Counted from the stretch's first letter, positions 35,981 to 46,248 are shown. The stretch: 64,000 bases of DNA from Granulicella arctica (GCF_013410065.1 NZ_JACCCW010000001.1:62001-126000), one strand, 5' to 3'. Translations and numbers: made by a program. The notes: a model not told the origin generated them from the sequence alone.

Positions 35981-36159
35981 TAACCATAAGACAATATTTT
36001 CTGAGATGCCTGACGAGCCAGGTAGGCCTTAGCAAAAAGTTTCTGCAACGCTCATGACCGCGGCTGCTTCACTCAGCGCAGCCACACTATATCTGCTTCA
36101 GAACATCGTCAGTTTTTTTGAATTAAAGGAAAATATGCATCTTCTTATTGATTTTACAT

Positions 36160-36188
36160 TCTCATCAATGTGCGATATGTTGATGAGA
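36160..36188. promoter_or_regulatory. Inverted repeat before the COG0523 GTPase gene
   Basis: TCTCATCAA (36160-36168) and TTGATGAGA (36180-36188) with an 11-base spacer, ending 13 bases before the ATG and next to the GAGGAG Shine-Dalgarno. Given the zinc-related genes downstream and the Zur-type regulator gene nearby, it may be a Zur operator. It does not match the enterobacterial Zur box, and a hairpin masking the ribosome-binding site is the other option. Confidence 0.5.
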
Positions 36189-36201
36189 GGAGATTCTTAT
36201 T

Positions 36202-37419
<1,218 letters not shown>

Positions 37420-37451
37420 TCCGAGTCGCGAATCAACCTCTGGAATCCATC

Positions 37452-37685
37452 TTGTCCAAGATCTGTCCCATCACTGGAAAACGTCCGCAAACCGGAAACA
37501 ACGTCTCTCACGCCAATAACAAGACACGGCGACGCTGGGAGCCAAACCTCCAATGGAAGCGCGTCTGGGATGCTGAGTCCGGCAAATTCATACGGATGCG
37601 CATTTCGACGCGCGGTCTTCGCACCATTCAGAAGCTGGGCCTTCAGGCAGCTCTCCGCAAGAGCAAGGTCCCAAGGAAAGGATAA
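37452..37685 (+). CDS. rpmB: Ribosomal protein L28
   Basis: 77 residues starting [20 protein letters not shown] from a TTG codon, with the [12 protein letters not shown] core. It lacks the paired CxxC zinc ribbon of the zinc-binding form (only one Cys, C5), so it is the zinc-independent form. It stands in the operon of a COG0523 GTPase and L33, with a Zur-type regulator gene nearby. In many bacteria such copies replace zinc-containing paralogues under zinc starvation. Whether a second rpmB exists elsewhere in this genome cannot be seen. Confidence 0.93.
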   Translation: MSKICPITGKRPQTGNNVSHANNKTRRRWEPNLQWKRVWDAESGKFIRMRISTRGLRTIQKLGLQAALRKSKVPRKG

Positions 37686-37687
37686 CC

Positions 37688-37840
37688 ATGCGATCCATCA
37701 TCAAGCTTCTCTCTACTGCAGGCACGGGGCATTTCTACACCACCACAAAGAACCCCAAGATTCAATCCGGCAAACTCGAACTCCGCAAGTACGACCCGAA
37801 GGCTCGCAAGCATGTTATGTATCGCGAGGCTAAGGCGTAA
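37688..37840 (+). CDS. rpmG: Ribosomal protein L33 (zinc-free type)
   Basis: 50 residues, too short for the default ORF cutoff: [20 protein letters not shown] at the start and [11 protein letters not shown] at the end. It has no cysteine at all, so the zinc-ribbon CxxC pairs of the zinc form are absent. It begins 2 bp after the rpmB stop, with AAGGA overlapping the end of rpmB as Shine-Dalgarno. Transcription should be shared with the COG0523 GTPase gene. Confidence 0.93.
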   Translation: MRSIIKLLSTAGTGHFYTTTKNPKIQSGKLELRKYDPKARKHVMYREAKA

Positions 37841-37842
37841 CA

Positions 37843-37883
37843 CTGCTGCGATGCTGCCTTTCTATCAGGCGGCATCGCAGCAG
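37843..37883 (+). terminator. Strong hairpin after rpmG
   Basis: CTGCTGCGATGC (37843-37854) pairs with GCATCGCAGCAG (37872-37883); GCC/GGC extends the stem inside. There is no U-tract, so it may be an attenuator or mRNA-stabilising end rather than a full terminator. The next gene starts 10 bases after it. Confidence 0.6.
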
Positions 37884-37892
37884 TCGAATCTC

Positions 37893-38540
37893 ATGCCCAC
37901 CGCCGATCTACAAGTCGTTCAGTCTGTACCTATCCTCCGCCAGCAGATGCTCAGTGCTGCCCGGCAGCGTCGCGGAAGCCTTCTTCTCAACCAACAGTGT
38001 TGGGTGTGGGGAAGAGACGTCCTCCATCCCGAGGGGAACCTTCTGCTAGAGTACGGCTTCGAGCGCCAGCGTTGCCCGGAGAAGACGAGCACCTCGACCC
38101 AATACACCCTTCATCTTCCTTTACTCCCGCAGCCAACATCGCCGACCGGCGCTCACACTGCAAGAGTCGTCCGTCTCTGGGGATTCGGCCTCTTCTTCAG
38201 CGACCACCTTACGCGACTCGACCAGACTGAGTACTCAGGCATATTCCTTAATCGATTCGAGTTCGTGGCCCGCAGCGTCCAGAAGCTTCCTGCGTTCTGC
38301 GCCGCAAGAGACATGGCTTCACTGAAGCGCGCCGACGAGCTCACCCTGCTCCCCGATGCACTTCGCTGGATTGCCGGGTATGAAGATTGGGTGATCCGCC
38401 GCTTCGGCACTCACTACCGCGATCGCTGCCTGGCCACATGGAACAAACGTCGCATCTCGCCAGATCAGGTCTCACCTGCATGGTTGCGTCTTGCTCAAGA
38501 GATCGAAGCGTCGCATACTCGCTTCTGCCGCTCAAGCTAG
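37893..38540 (+). CDS. Unknown cytoplasmic protein in the zinc operon
   Basis: About 215 residues from ATG 37893 (MPTADLQVVQSVPILRQQML). An earlier in-frame ATG (37851) lies inside the hairpin, and the frame overlaps rpmG further upstream. No signal or membrane segment. Notable features are a Trp/Arg-rich C-terminal half (LRWIAGYEDWVIRRFGTHYRDRCLATWNKRR), a central VVRLWGFGLFFSDHLTRL segment and four scattered cysteines. No family recognised. Its position after zinc-sparing ribosomal genes and convergent with a Fur-family gene (10-bp gap) suggests a zinc-starvation role. Confidence 0.75.
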   Translation: MPTADLQVVQSVPILRQQMLSAARQRRGSLLLNQQCWVWGRDVLHPEGNLLLEYGFERQRCPEKTSTSTQYTLHLPLLPQPTSPTGAHTARVVRLWGFGLFFSDHLTRLDQTEYSGIFLNRFEFVARSVQKLPAFCAARDMASLKRADELTLLPDALRWIAGYEDWVIRRFGTHYRDRCLATWNKRRISPDQVSPAWLRLAQEIEASHTRFCRSS

Positions 38541-38550
38541 CGAAGCCGCA

Positions 38551-38928
38551 TCAGCTGCAATCGACGCATGTGCCGTAGACGAAGAACTCGTGTCCGGTCG
38601 CCTTGAAGCCACGCGGCAACTTAGGCTTTACCTGGAGGGCGCACCCACTCAACTCGTATGTCTTCATACAAACCGTACATTGAAAGTGATGGTGGTGTTC
38701 CTTGCCTGCGACTTCATACCGCGCGGCCTGCCCCGGCAGGTCGATTGGGACCAGCCATTTATCTTCGAGCAGAGAGTTGATATTGCGATAGACCGTCGCA
38801 ACACTCACACCCTCAACCAGCTTCTGTGCTTCTTGAAGAGCTTCATCAGGCGACAACGGACGATCCGCCTCAAGAAAGGCTGTTCGTATCGCATCCTTCT
38901 GCCGAGTCTTGCGAATCTGTATAGGCAT
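38551..38928 (-). CDS. zur: Fur-family regulator, probably Zur
   Basis: 125 residues from ATG 38928; a TTG at 38970 would add 14 unrelated residues. Winged-helix part: VSVATVYRNINSLLEDKWLV. The dimerisation part has KEHHHHFQCTVC (His78-81, C84, C87) and a second CxxC at C121 and C124 (GTCVDCS), the structural zinc site; H113 is a likely sensor ligand. The surrounding genes (COG0523 GTPase, zinc-free L28/L33) argue for zinc sensing rather than iron. There is no Shine-Dalgarno, and TATAGT lies six bases before the ATG, so the mRNA may be leaderless. Confidence 0.88.
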   Translation of the reverse strand: MPIQIRKTRQKDAIRTAFLEADRPLSPDEALQEAQKLVEGVSVATVYRNINSLLEDKWLVPIDLPGQAARYEVAGKEHHHHFQCTVCMKTYELSGCALQVKPKLPRGFKATGHEFFVYGTCVDCS

Positions 38929-39018
38929 AGTGCGACTATATTCTAAACAACACGAACCCACGATAGCCAACGATGGGGGAACCGATGTACCGGTCCCCCC
39001 GTCGTGCTGCTGTATCGG

Positions 39019-41781
39019 CTAGAAGTGATAACCGATTTCAGCCGTCACTGCTCTGGGCGTAACGTAATGCGTGCCGCTAAACGTTGAGAGAAAATTATAC
39101 AGCGCGTACTTGTTCGTCAGGTTCACAGTTGTCACCCGAGCACTCCAGCGATGCTTGTCTCCGTTGAACAAATTATCTTCTCCGAGAGAAAGGTCGAACA
39201 GGTTGCGATGCATAATGCGGGGCGGGTTCTTGTCATCGTTCTCAGTACCAGGCGCCGGAATGGAGACAAGGTTCGAGGTGAGCTGTGAAGCCAGGCACTC
39301 GTTATTCGGAATGCCCACATAGGGTGTCGCCTTCACACCATTGCAGGTGAGGCCAGCTTGAAACTGCTGATCAGGGGTGAGACCGCTCAGATTGATTCCA
39401 GGCTGTCCGTTGATCGTGATCGACGGACCACCATTGGCTGGATTGCACAGGCTATTTGGATCCGTCACGTTATAACAAGGAACCGAGCCGGCAGTGAGAC
39501 CACTGTCGTAGCGCCAGTTGAAGCCAACGAACGGACCATGCTTCAGCGGCACCTGATATTGCAGATGCGTTGTCTGGTTGTATCGTTCGTCGTGATCGAT
39601 GCGGAAAGGAAATCCACTTTGCCCGACCGTTGCGCCAGCTCCAGCGCTCTGCGGAGGGAAGAATCGAGCCGCTACCGATGAAATCACAACAAACGCCGTG
39701 ATGTTATGAAAGTTGGGCACGTCGGCACGAAGAGCAAATCCAGGGATCTTCGAGTTGTGCCAATCGATCGGGAACGTGATGGGCGTATTTCCCAGCACAC
39801 TGAAATCGAAAGCGTTGTGAGTGTACTTCCAGATGTAGTCTCCACTGATCACAAGGTTCTTACCGAATGCCTGCTGCAGTCCGGCATGGAACTCATTGCG
39901 GAACCCTGGCTGTAGCGTGTTCGATACACCCGGCGTGCAGAGCAATAGAGGAGCAAGAACATTACTGGCACATCCCTGACTGGAGAGGACCAGGTTCTCG
40001 TTGAAAGGAGTCTCCAGCGTCCTCGCATACGAGACGCGAAGCACCGTGCCGGTCGGCTTCACCGAGTAGGCGACACCAAGCCGTGGCTCTGCCTGACGCG
40101 CAACTGTAAGGCCGTTGTAGAGATCGCCACGAATTCCGAGATTGAAGACAAAATTACCTGCCTTGAGCTGGTCCTGCGCATAGAGAGCAAGCTCCTTCAC
40201 ATCGGTGTGTCCGAAGTAGTTGAAGAGCGTCCCGCCACGCGTCAGGTCGTACGGCAGTAAAGCAGAGTTGAAGGTGCCACTCGCGTTGATACTCGGGTCA
40301 TTCGAAACCAAGCCTGCCCCAGCGCACTGCGACGGATCAGAAAAGCCGCTTTGTGGATTCCCGCTTGCATCGACGCAGGGAGAGTTGAAGGTTGAGTTCA
40401 CCAAGCCGAGATTGTCATGCTCGCGAAGGAACGTCTGCGCATACACCGCGCCAACCTTCACATTATTCCTACCCTTCACATAGGAAATATCAGTATGAGC
40501 TCCGGCGTTCGTCAGCGTGCGAATCTGAGAGATGCTCTGCGCTTGGATCGGCCCGAGGTCAGCAAGAGGATCTTCGCTAGGGTAATAGTTATATGCATCC
40601 CGCCGCACATACGGTGCAATATTGAAGACCGAGTTCGCTCCAATGACGCGTGTATAAGTCGGAGAGATATTGAATGTCTCAATCTTCGACTTCTGATCGG
40701 CGCTGCCTACATTCCCAAAGACCGGGCTGCTGCTTGCGCCTCCGCTCACCACATTCTGAACATTGAGATTGTCATACGTGTTCGGCGTCTGGAACCAGGA
40801 CCGGCTATAGGTCAGATTCAGATGCATCGAGTCCTTCGCCGTTAGCTGACGGTCGATGCGGTCGAACACGTTCTGCTCGTTGCCCTTGTCATGGAAGACG
40901 CTGAACTCCGCAGGATCGAGAAAGCGTCCGGTATTCAAACCATCTGCTTCAAAGAAATTACCCCAGTTCTGTCCGCCGTACGAAAGGTCGAGAGACGCGG
41001 TCGATGTGCCAAACGTTCCATACGACGTCGTGATACTACCCGTCGGCGTCTTTATGCCTTCACCGGAACGCGTTGTGACATTGATGATCAAGCTAGTCTT
41101 GCCGCCATACTCAGCAGGAGGCGCGCCAGAGATCACTTCTATTGATTGGATTGAATTCGACGGAATCTGGTTCGAAAAAACCTTACTCTGCTGATCTGTA
41201 ATCGGCTGACCATCGAGCGAGAACGAGTTGGAGGCATGATCGCCGAGCCCATGAAAGAGACCATTCGAATCGGCAGCAACACCCGGCGACGCCAAGGTAA
41301 CAAGAGAGCTTAACGTAGAGGAGGGAGTCTCGAGCGGCAGTTTGTTGAACAGGCCGCGATCCACGTCTGTATGAAAGGTCGGATCGTTCTCAACGAGATC
41401 ACCTGCATCGACATTGATGACAGTAGAGGACTCTCCCACCTTAAGCGACAGATTGAAGGCAATGGGTACGGTTGAGCGAACATCCACATCGTGCGACGCA
41501 GTGGAGAAACCTGCCCGATTCACACTTAAATGGTAAGGATTGAAAGGGACGTTCGTGAATTGATAGTGCCCGGTGGAGTCCGTGGTGCTAGCGCGATCGT
41601 AGCCACTGACAGGATTCACGATCGTGACAACGGCATCCGCGACAACAGCTCCCACTGGATCTGTGACGATGCCGGACAACGTACCGGAGCTTCCGGCAGA
41701 TTGCGCCCGAACACCCGAAACAAGAAAAGAAAACAGAATAACGAAAGCTGCAAAAATGCCGCGTCGTGTCGACGTGCGCAT
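39019..41781 (-). CDS. Oar-like TonB-dependent receptor near the Zur gene
   Basis: 920 residues. A signal peptide (IFAAFVILFSFLVSGVRAQ) precedes a carboxypeptidase-regulatory domain (SGTLSGIVTDPVGAVVADAV, GHYQFTNVPFNPYHLSV). The plug has FSLDGQPITDQQSKVF, IEVISGAPPAEYGGKTSLIINVTT. The barrel ends RAVTAEIGYHF. At 920 residues it is shorter than the other two Oar-like receptors. The Zur gene lies 90 bp downstream on the same strand; a small His/Cys exported protein gene lies 42 bp upstream. A role in metal uptake is therefore plausible but unproven. Confidence 0.92.
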   Translation of the reverse strand: MRTSTRRGIFAAFVILFSFLVSGVRAQSAGSSGTLSGIVTDPVGAVVADAVVTIVNPVSGYDRASTTDSTGHYQFTNVPFNPYHLSVNRAGFSTASHDVDVRSTVPIAFNLSLKVGESSTVINVDAGDLVENDPTFHTDVDRGLFNKLPLETPSSTLSSLVTLASPGVAADSNGLFHGLGDHASNSFSLDGQPITDQQSKVFSNQIPSNSIQSIEVISGAPPAEYGGKTSLIINVTTRSGEGIKTPTGSITTSYGTFGTSTASLDLSYGGQNWGNFFEADGLNTGRFLDPAEFSVFHDKGNEQNVFDRIDRQLTAKDSMHLNLTYSRSWFQTPNTYDNLNVQNVVSGGASSSPVFGNVGSADQKSKIETFNISPTYTRVIGANSVFNIAPYVRRDAYNYYPSEDPLADLGPIQAQSISQIRTLTNAGAHTDISYVKGRNNVKVGAVYAQTFLREHDNLGLVNSTFNSPCVDASGNPQSGFSDPSQCAGAGLVSNDPSINASGTFNSALLPYDLTRGGTLFNYFGHTDVKELALYAQDQLKAGNFVFNLGIRGDLYNGLTVARQAEPRLGVAYSVKPTGTVLRVSYARTLETPFNENLVLSSQGCASNVLAPLLLCTPGVSNTLQPGFRNEFHAGLQQAFGKNLVISGDYIWKYTHNAFDFSVLGNTPITFPIDWHNSKIPGFALRADVPNFHNITAFVVISSVAARFFPPQSAGAGATVGQSGFPFRIDHDERYNQTTHLQYQVPLKHGPFVGFNWRYDSGLTAGSVPCYNVTDPNSLCNPANGGPSITINGQPGINLSGLTPDQQFQAGLTCNGVKATPYVGIPNNECLASQLTSNLVSIPAPGTENDDKNPPRIMHRNLFDLSLGEDNLFNGDKHRWSARVTTVNLTNKYALYNFLSTFSGTHYVTPRAVTAEIGYHF

Positions 41782-41823
41782 ACACTACCCCCTATTGGTT
41801 CAGACCTGCGTGATGATGAGCTT

Positions 41824-42171
41824 CTAGGCGAAGACGCAGCCATCAGGCGGGGGGCGGGTAAAGAGCGCAAACGTAAACAGTGCAACCGATCGAGTGACAG
41901 GAGAAGCTGCCTCGATCAACGACACAACTATGGATATAACGAGCGCAACCAGCAGAGCCGTCGCCACGATGCCCACATGCGCAGTAACGCAAAGCGAGCA
42001 GTCAGAGTGCGAAGCAGTGCCGCTCAGGTGTGTGTGCGACGCCTGAACCGTGCTGCCGACAAGGAGCAACCCAATGCACAAAACCGCGAGGAGCATGCTC
42101 CAACGGCTGAGGGCGTTCGGTCTATAGCTTCTATAGGTCACGGTGATTTTTACTGTAATACAAAACTCCAT
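41824..42171 (-). CDS. Small exported His/Cys-rich membrane protein (DUF2946-like)
   Basis: 115 residues with a hydrophobic export segment (MLLAVLCIGLLLVGSTVQA) directly followed by SHTHLSGTASHSDCSLCVTAHVG, a cluster of four His and two Cys (CxxC) suited to binding a metal. A second membrane helix comes next (IVATALLVALVISIVVSLI), and a short tail. The pattern resembles DUF2946-type proteins found near metal transport genes. It lies 42 bp upstream of the TonB receptor on the same strand, so the two are probably cotranscribed. No clear Shine-Dalgarno; ATG 42096 is an alternative start. Confidence 0.7.
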   Translation of the reverse strand: MEFCITVKITVTYRSYRPNALSRWSMLLAVLCIGLLLVGSTVQASHTHLSGTASHSDCSLCVTAHVGIVATALLVALVISIVVSLIEAASPVTRSVALFTFALFTRPPPDGCVFA

Positions 42172-42655
42172 TAAAAGCTAATGGTTTCTCATTATTCAAA
42201 CTACCTAAATACCGCACCAGCTATCCGGCTACCGTATCCATAGCAGACTCCAACTGTCACTAAAAACTGTTCGTTAGAGACCTTGTGATTGTAGGAAGTA
42301 TGCCAGAGTACGACAGGCGGGACAAAGCTTAACAAACAAGTTTTACGTTTTTGCCTCAAGGTGCATACTTAGACCGGCTGCCGGGAGTACGCAAGGGCTC
42401 GGGAGACCAGCGGCTATGGAAGGATTTTCGTCGGTTCCTTTCCTAAGGGTGCACACCCCAAACATGTCCATCCTAAGAACAAGTGCACAGGGTCTGCTTG
42501 TTGCAATCCCCACCTCCAGGCCTAGCAAAGTTTCTCCAAAATCGAATTGCCCGTCGTATCTGTGCCAAGGGACATTTGGTCGATGCCGCTAACTCTGTGA
42601 TTGAGCAACATGGCAATGATCTAGTGATTCATCGTCGAGAATGTAGGTGCCTGAC
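42172..42655. other. Intergenic region
   Basis: About 480 bp between the small His/Cys protein gene and the integrase remnant. It holds the promoter for the minus-strand pair. No convincing gene; parts towards 42,480 may be decayed element DNA. Confidence 0.5.
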
Positions 42656-43014
42656 ATGGCGAAGACGAAGAACGAGGATATTCGCTGTATTCCACTTAAT
42701 CAAACGGCGTCTCCGCGCTAAATAAGCTTCGATGGGGCCGATCAAACTCATCCCGGGCCTTCCTGGACTCTGTGGGACAGCGACAACGGAATTATCGAGA
42801 CTGGTTCGCTCCAATTCTGGAAGCCATCAAACTGCCCAATTACACGTGGCATTGCAATCGACATACCTTTGCCAGTAGGCTAGTCATGAAAGGCATAGAT
42901 CTCCGTACTATGGGTGAGATGCTCGGTCATCGGACGTTCCAGGCGACCATGCGCTACACTCACCTAGCGGCGGACCATAAGCAGAGCGCGAGAGCGTGTC
43001 TTGATAGCCCATGA
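42656..43014 (+). pseudogene. Decayed tyrosine recombinase (phage-type integrase)
   Basis: The C-terminal catalytic part is open at 42772-43014: YTWHCNRHTFASRLVMKG holds the HxxR motif, MGEMLGHRTFQATMRYTHL the G-H-R and the nucleophile Tyr. About 50 bp upstream in another frame (42656-42720) reads KTKNEDIRCIPLNQTA, the segment that normally precedes it. A stop and a frameshift separate the two parts, and the N-terminal half is absent. It lies 40 bp before tRNA-Leu, a common integration target, so it marks a largely lost mobile element. Confidence 0.85.
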
Positions 43015-43053
43015 CGAGTTGGGTTGCAAAATCTGCGGAAGGGTGTGCTTTAA

Positions 43054-43137
43054 GCGGGAGTGGCGAAATGGCAGACGCACTTGGTTTAGGTCCAAGCGGA
43101 GCAATCCGTGGGGGTTCGAGTCCCTTCTCCCGCACCA
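43054..43137 (+). tRNA. tRNA-Leu (anticodon TAG)
   Basis: Acceptor stem GCGGGAG (43054-43060) pairs with CTCCCGC (43127-43133); discriminator A and an encoded CCA follow (43134-43137). Anticodon stem TTGG/CCAA encloses TTTAGGT, giving anticodon TAG for CUA/CUN leucine codons. A long variable arm (GCGGAGCAATCCGT region) and a GGTTCGAGTCC T-arm fit class II tRNA-Leu. Confidence 0.97.
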
Positions 43138-43476
43138 ACTCACACCACATCGGCTAGTGTCGATGTTTTCCTTTATTGTCTGGCGCTACGCAAGCTGGAC
43201 ATAAACATACATAGACTTTCGATGCCAGTAGGCATAGCAGAATTCGAACCTGCGGCTTCCACCGCGTGTCCCCCGGTTGCAGGGCATCTTATAAACAGCA
43301 AAGCGCTTAGAATCCGGAGAACAGGCCCAATCGACGCTATTTGCTGCCAAATTGCTAACTATTTTTCGATCATCTCACCATGTGGGCCAACAGGCTAACT
43401 GTGCGGGATCAGCCCAGCTTTCTTCTTGACGGCCTATCCATTGCGGTCGAGACGTTTTTGAGGTTCAATCAGGGTA
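43138..43476. other. Intergenic region after tRNA-Leu
   Basis: 340 bp without a supported gene. On the minus strand near 43,235-43,260 the string GCAGGTTCGAATTCTGC resembles a tRNA T-arm, but no full cloverleaf could be built. Confidence 0.5.
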
Positions 43477-43860
43477 TTGCATAAGCTCATCTCCATTTTA
43501 TTGCTGGCACTATTCAGCTTCCCTCTCGTTTCGCCCGTCCTTGCCTCCATGAGCGACGCAAACGCGAGTGTGCCGATCTGCTGCCGCAAAAATGGGAAGC
43601 ACCATTGTTTGAGGAGTACGGCTGACCGTGCCGGTTCGGCTCAGGCGGGACCGCAATTCAGCGCTCCTGTCGAAAAGTGCCCCTACTGTCCCCGGGCTGT
43701 CATGCCGACGCATCCTGATGTTATGTCGCCTGCGGCTTTGTCCAGCGTATTCGCGGCTCTTGCGAGTCATTCTGCCTGTATCGCTCAGACGGAATCCAAA
43801 TGGCGGATTGCGCGCGACCGGTCACGTCAGAAGCGTGGGCCACCTTCCTTCCTCAGCTAA
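43477..43860 (+). CDS. Small exported Cys/His-rich protein
   Basis: 127 residues from a TTG start, with a signal peptide (ISILLLALFSFPLVSPVLA). The mature part has ICCRKNGKHHC and EKCPYCPRAVMPTHPD, two Cys/His groups resembling metal-binding sites, and a basic tail (RDRSRQKRGPP). No family is recognised beyond a likeness to DUF2946-type small metal proteins. It sits 108 bp upstream of a TonB receptor on the same strand, as does the His/Cys protein upstream of the 39-41.8 kb receptor. A decayed second copy follows that receptor at 46271-46597, which supports it being a real gene. Confidence 0.75.
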   Translation: MHKLISILLLALFSFPLVSPVLASMSDANASVPICCRKNGKHHCLRSTADRAGSAQAGPQFSAPVEKCPYCPRAVMPTHPDVMSPAALSSVFAALASHSACIAQTESKWRIARDRSRQKRGPPSFLS

Positions 43861-43937
43861 TCCCTGTTCTTTGGCAGCGTCCTTTCCGGTCTCCCTCAAG
43901 CCGTTAAGTGTGCATTGCCAGTGTCTGGATTTTGATA

Positions 43938-43955
43938 AGTCACATTCATGTGACT
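43938..43955. promoter_or_regulatory. 18-bp inverted repeat before the 44-46 kb TonB receptor
   Basis: AGTCACAT, TC, ATGTGACT. It touches the AGGAGG Shine-Dalgarno (43956-43961) of the receptor gene. A degenerate partial copy (AAGTCACACTTTTTACT) lies after the decayed small-protein copy near 46,678. Candidate operator or translational hairpin; the bound regulator is unknown. Confidence 0.5.
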
Positions 43956-43968
43956 AGGAGGTCGCCTC

Positions 43969-46248
43969 ATGCGCCGTCTTATTGCCTGCCTCATTTTCTT
44001 GGGATTGCTTTACAGTCCCGTCGCCTACGCTACGATCTTCGGGCAGATTCATGGTGTTGTCCACGATCCACAGCACCGCCCCATCGCGGGAGTTCAGATC
44101 AAACTTCGTGCGGTCAACTCTGCCTTCACAAAGACCGCCCTGACTGGCCAGGATGGCTCCTTCTCCATTCCAGCCGTTCCGCTTGGCGACTACGTTGTTA
44201 CAGCCTCCCAAGCCGGCTTTGCCGGAGTCCGCCAAACTCTCGCGCTCGCCTCGGATACCTCACCCATCCTGCACTTCGAACTACAACTTGGCGCTGTGCA
44301 GCAGGCCGTAACCGTCACGACCGACACCAACACCACTAACCTCAACACTGTCACCCCGACCTCCCTCATCAGCCGGCAGGACATCGCATTGACGCCTGGT
44401 GCAGACCGCACCAACAGCATGGCCATGATCACCGACTACGTTCCCGGCGCTTACATGACCCACGATATGCTTCACATGCGCGGTGGGCACCAGGTCAGCT
44501 GGCTCATCGACGGCGTCCAGATCCCAAACACCAACATCGCCAGCAACCTTGGCGCGCAGATCGATCCCAAAGACATCGACTACATCGAAGTCGAGCGTGG
44601 AAGCTACACCTCCGATGTCGGTGATCGCACATACGGGGTCTTCAACGTGGTCCCCCGCACCGGCTTCGAGCGCAACCGCGAGGCCGAGCTTGTTTTCAGC
44701 GCCGGCAACTTCTTCCAGACCAACGACCAGATCAACTTCGGCGACCATTCCGAAAAGTTTGCATACTACGCCAGTCTTAACGGCAATCGTAGCGACTACG
44801 GGCTTGCGCCACCTGTCGGCCAGGTCCTGCACGACGCCACGAACGGCTATGGCGGTTTCGCATCCTTGATCTATAACCGCACTCCTGAAAACCAGCTCCG
44901 TCTTGTCATGCAACTTCGCCAGGACAACTTCCAGATCCCCTACGACCCCGATCCCAACAGCTTTGAAAACCAACAGTACGACTCCAGCGGCCTTCGCGAC
45001 AGCCAGCACGAAACCGACGGTGTCGCCGCCTTCTCCTGGCTCCACACTTTCAGTTCCTCTACCGTCCTACAGGTCTCACCCTTCTTCCACTACAACAAGG
45101 CCGACTATGAATCGAATCCCAATGACATCCCGGTAGCAACCACGGTCAACCGCTCCTCCGCTTACGGCGGCGGACAAGCCTCCATTACGACGGAGATCGC
45201 TCGCAACACCTTGCAGGCAGGCTTCTATTCCTTTGGCCAGCACGATAACTATCTCTTCGGCGCCATCTTCAACGATGGGAGTGGAAGTCCCAACTTCTCG
45301 ACCCCAGACTCCGCTTCCGGGGGTGTTATCGAAGAATACGTCTCTGACAACTACAAGGCGACCTCGTGGCTCACACTCATCGCGGGCCTTCGGCAGACCC
45401 ACTTCCAAGGTCAGTTCACCGAGAATGAAACTGATCCACGGTTCGGCGTTGCCGTGCGCGTTCCCAAGTTGAACTGGGTCTTCCGAGGCTTCTATGGACG
45501 CTTCTATCAGCCCCCACCGCTGCTCACCGCCAAGGGCCCCATCGTGCAGTTCGCCCAGAACAACAATACCGACTTTGTCTCTCTCCACGGCGAGCGTGAC
45601 GAAGAGCATCAGTTCGGCGTCCAGATTCCCTTCAAGGGCTGGCTCCTCGACGCCGACACCTTCAAGACCCGCATCAACAACTTCCTGGATCACTCCAACG
45701 TGGGTAACTCCAGCATCTACTTCCCAGTCACCGTCGACGGAGCACTCGTCCGCGCCTGGGAGCTCTCCCTCCGCTCACCGCGGCTATGGCATTTCGGCCA
45801 GGTCCACCTCGCCTACTCCAACCAGATCGCCGAGCAGAGAGGCAACATCACAGGCGGCCTCGTCTGCACCCCCGTTGGCGATCCGGCCTGCGATGCTGGC
45901 TTTACCTATACTCCGGTCGATCACGATCAGCGAAATACTCTTAATGCCGGGTTCAATGCGACGTTACCAGACCGCATTACGGCCTCAACAAATGTTTACT
46001 ATGGCTCGGGCTTCACCAACGGCGATCCCGACCCCACGACACCCTATCCCAACGCATATCTTCACCAACACACAACCTTCGACTTCTCCATTGGCAAGAG
46101 GTTCGGCGAGCGCACTACGGTTGCCATCAATGCGCTGAACGTGGCTAACCGCAGAACGCTGCTCGACAACAGCCTCACCTTCGGCGGCTTTCACTACAAC
46201 GACCCGCGCGAAATCTACGGCGAAGTCCGCTATCGCTTTCACTACTAA
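43969..46248 (+). CDS. TonB-dependent receptor with carboxypeptidase-regulatory domain
   Basis: 759 residues, shorter than the Oar-like receptors and close to classical siderophore/vitamin receptors. Signal peptide (LIACLIFLGLLYSPVAYA), regulatory beta-sandwich (GQIHGVVHDPQHRPIAGVQI, GSFSIPAVPLGDYVVTASQAGF), TonB plug (RTNSMAMITDYVPGAYMTHDMLHMRGGHQVSWLIDGVQIPN, DIDYIEVERGSYTSDVGDRTYGVFNVV) and barrel ending YGEVRYRFHY. The plug is complete. A strong AGGAGG precedes the ATG. The substrate may be a metal chelate, by association with the Cys/His protein upstream. Confidence 0.94.
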   Translation: MRRLIACLIFLGLLYSPVAYATIFGQIHGVVHDPQHRPIAGVQIKLRAVNSAFTKTALTGQDGSFSIPAVPLGDYVVTASQAGFAGVRQTLALASDTSPILHFELQLGAVQQAVTVTTDTNTTNLNTVTPTSLISRQDIALTPGADRTNSMAMITDYVPGAYMTHDMLHMRGGHQVSWLIDGVQIPNTNIASNLGAQIDPKDIDYIEVERGSYTSDVGDRTYGVFNVVPRTGFERNREAELVFSAGNFFQTNDQINFGDHSEKFAYYASLNGNRSDYGLAPPVGQVLHDATNGYGGFASLIYNRTPENQLRLVMQLRQDNFQIPYDPDPNSFENQQYDSSGLRDSQHETDGVAAFSWLHTFSSSTVLQVSPFFHYNKADYESNPNDIPVATTVNRSSAYGGGQASITTEIARNTLQAGFYSFGQHDNYLFGAIFNDGSGSPNFSTPDSASGGVIEEYVSDNYKATSWLTLIAGLRQTHFQGQFTENETDPRFGVAVRVPKLNWVFRGFYGRFYQPPPLLTAKGPIVQFAQNNNTDFVSLHGERDEEHQFGVQIPFKGWLLDADTFKTRINNFLDHSNVGNSSIYFPVTVDGALVRAWELSLRSPRLWHFGQVHLAYSNQIAEQRGNITGGLVCTPVGDPACDAGFTYTPVDHDQRNTLNAGFNATLPDRITASTNVYYGSGFTNGDPDPTTPYPNAYLHQHTTFDFSIGKRFGERTTVAINALNVANRRTLLDNSLTFGGFHYNDPREIYGEVRYRFHY

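Noticed and set aside
43230..43300. Possible tRNA on the minus strand
   Set aside because: A T-arm-like GGTTCGAAT is present, but no matching acceptor and anticodon stems could be paired.
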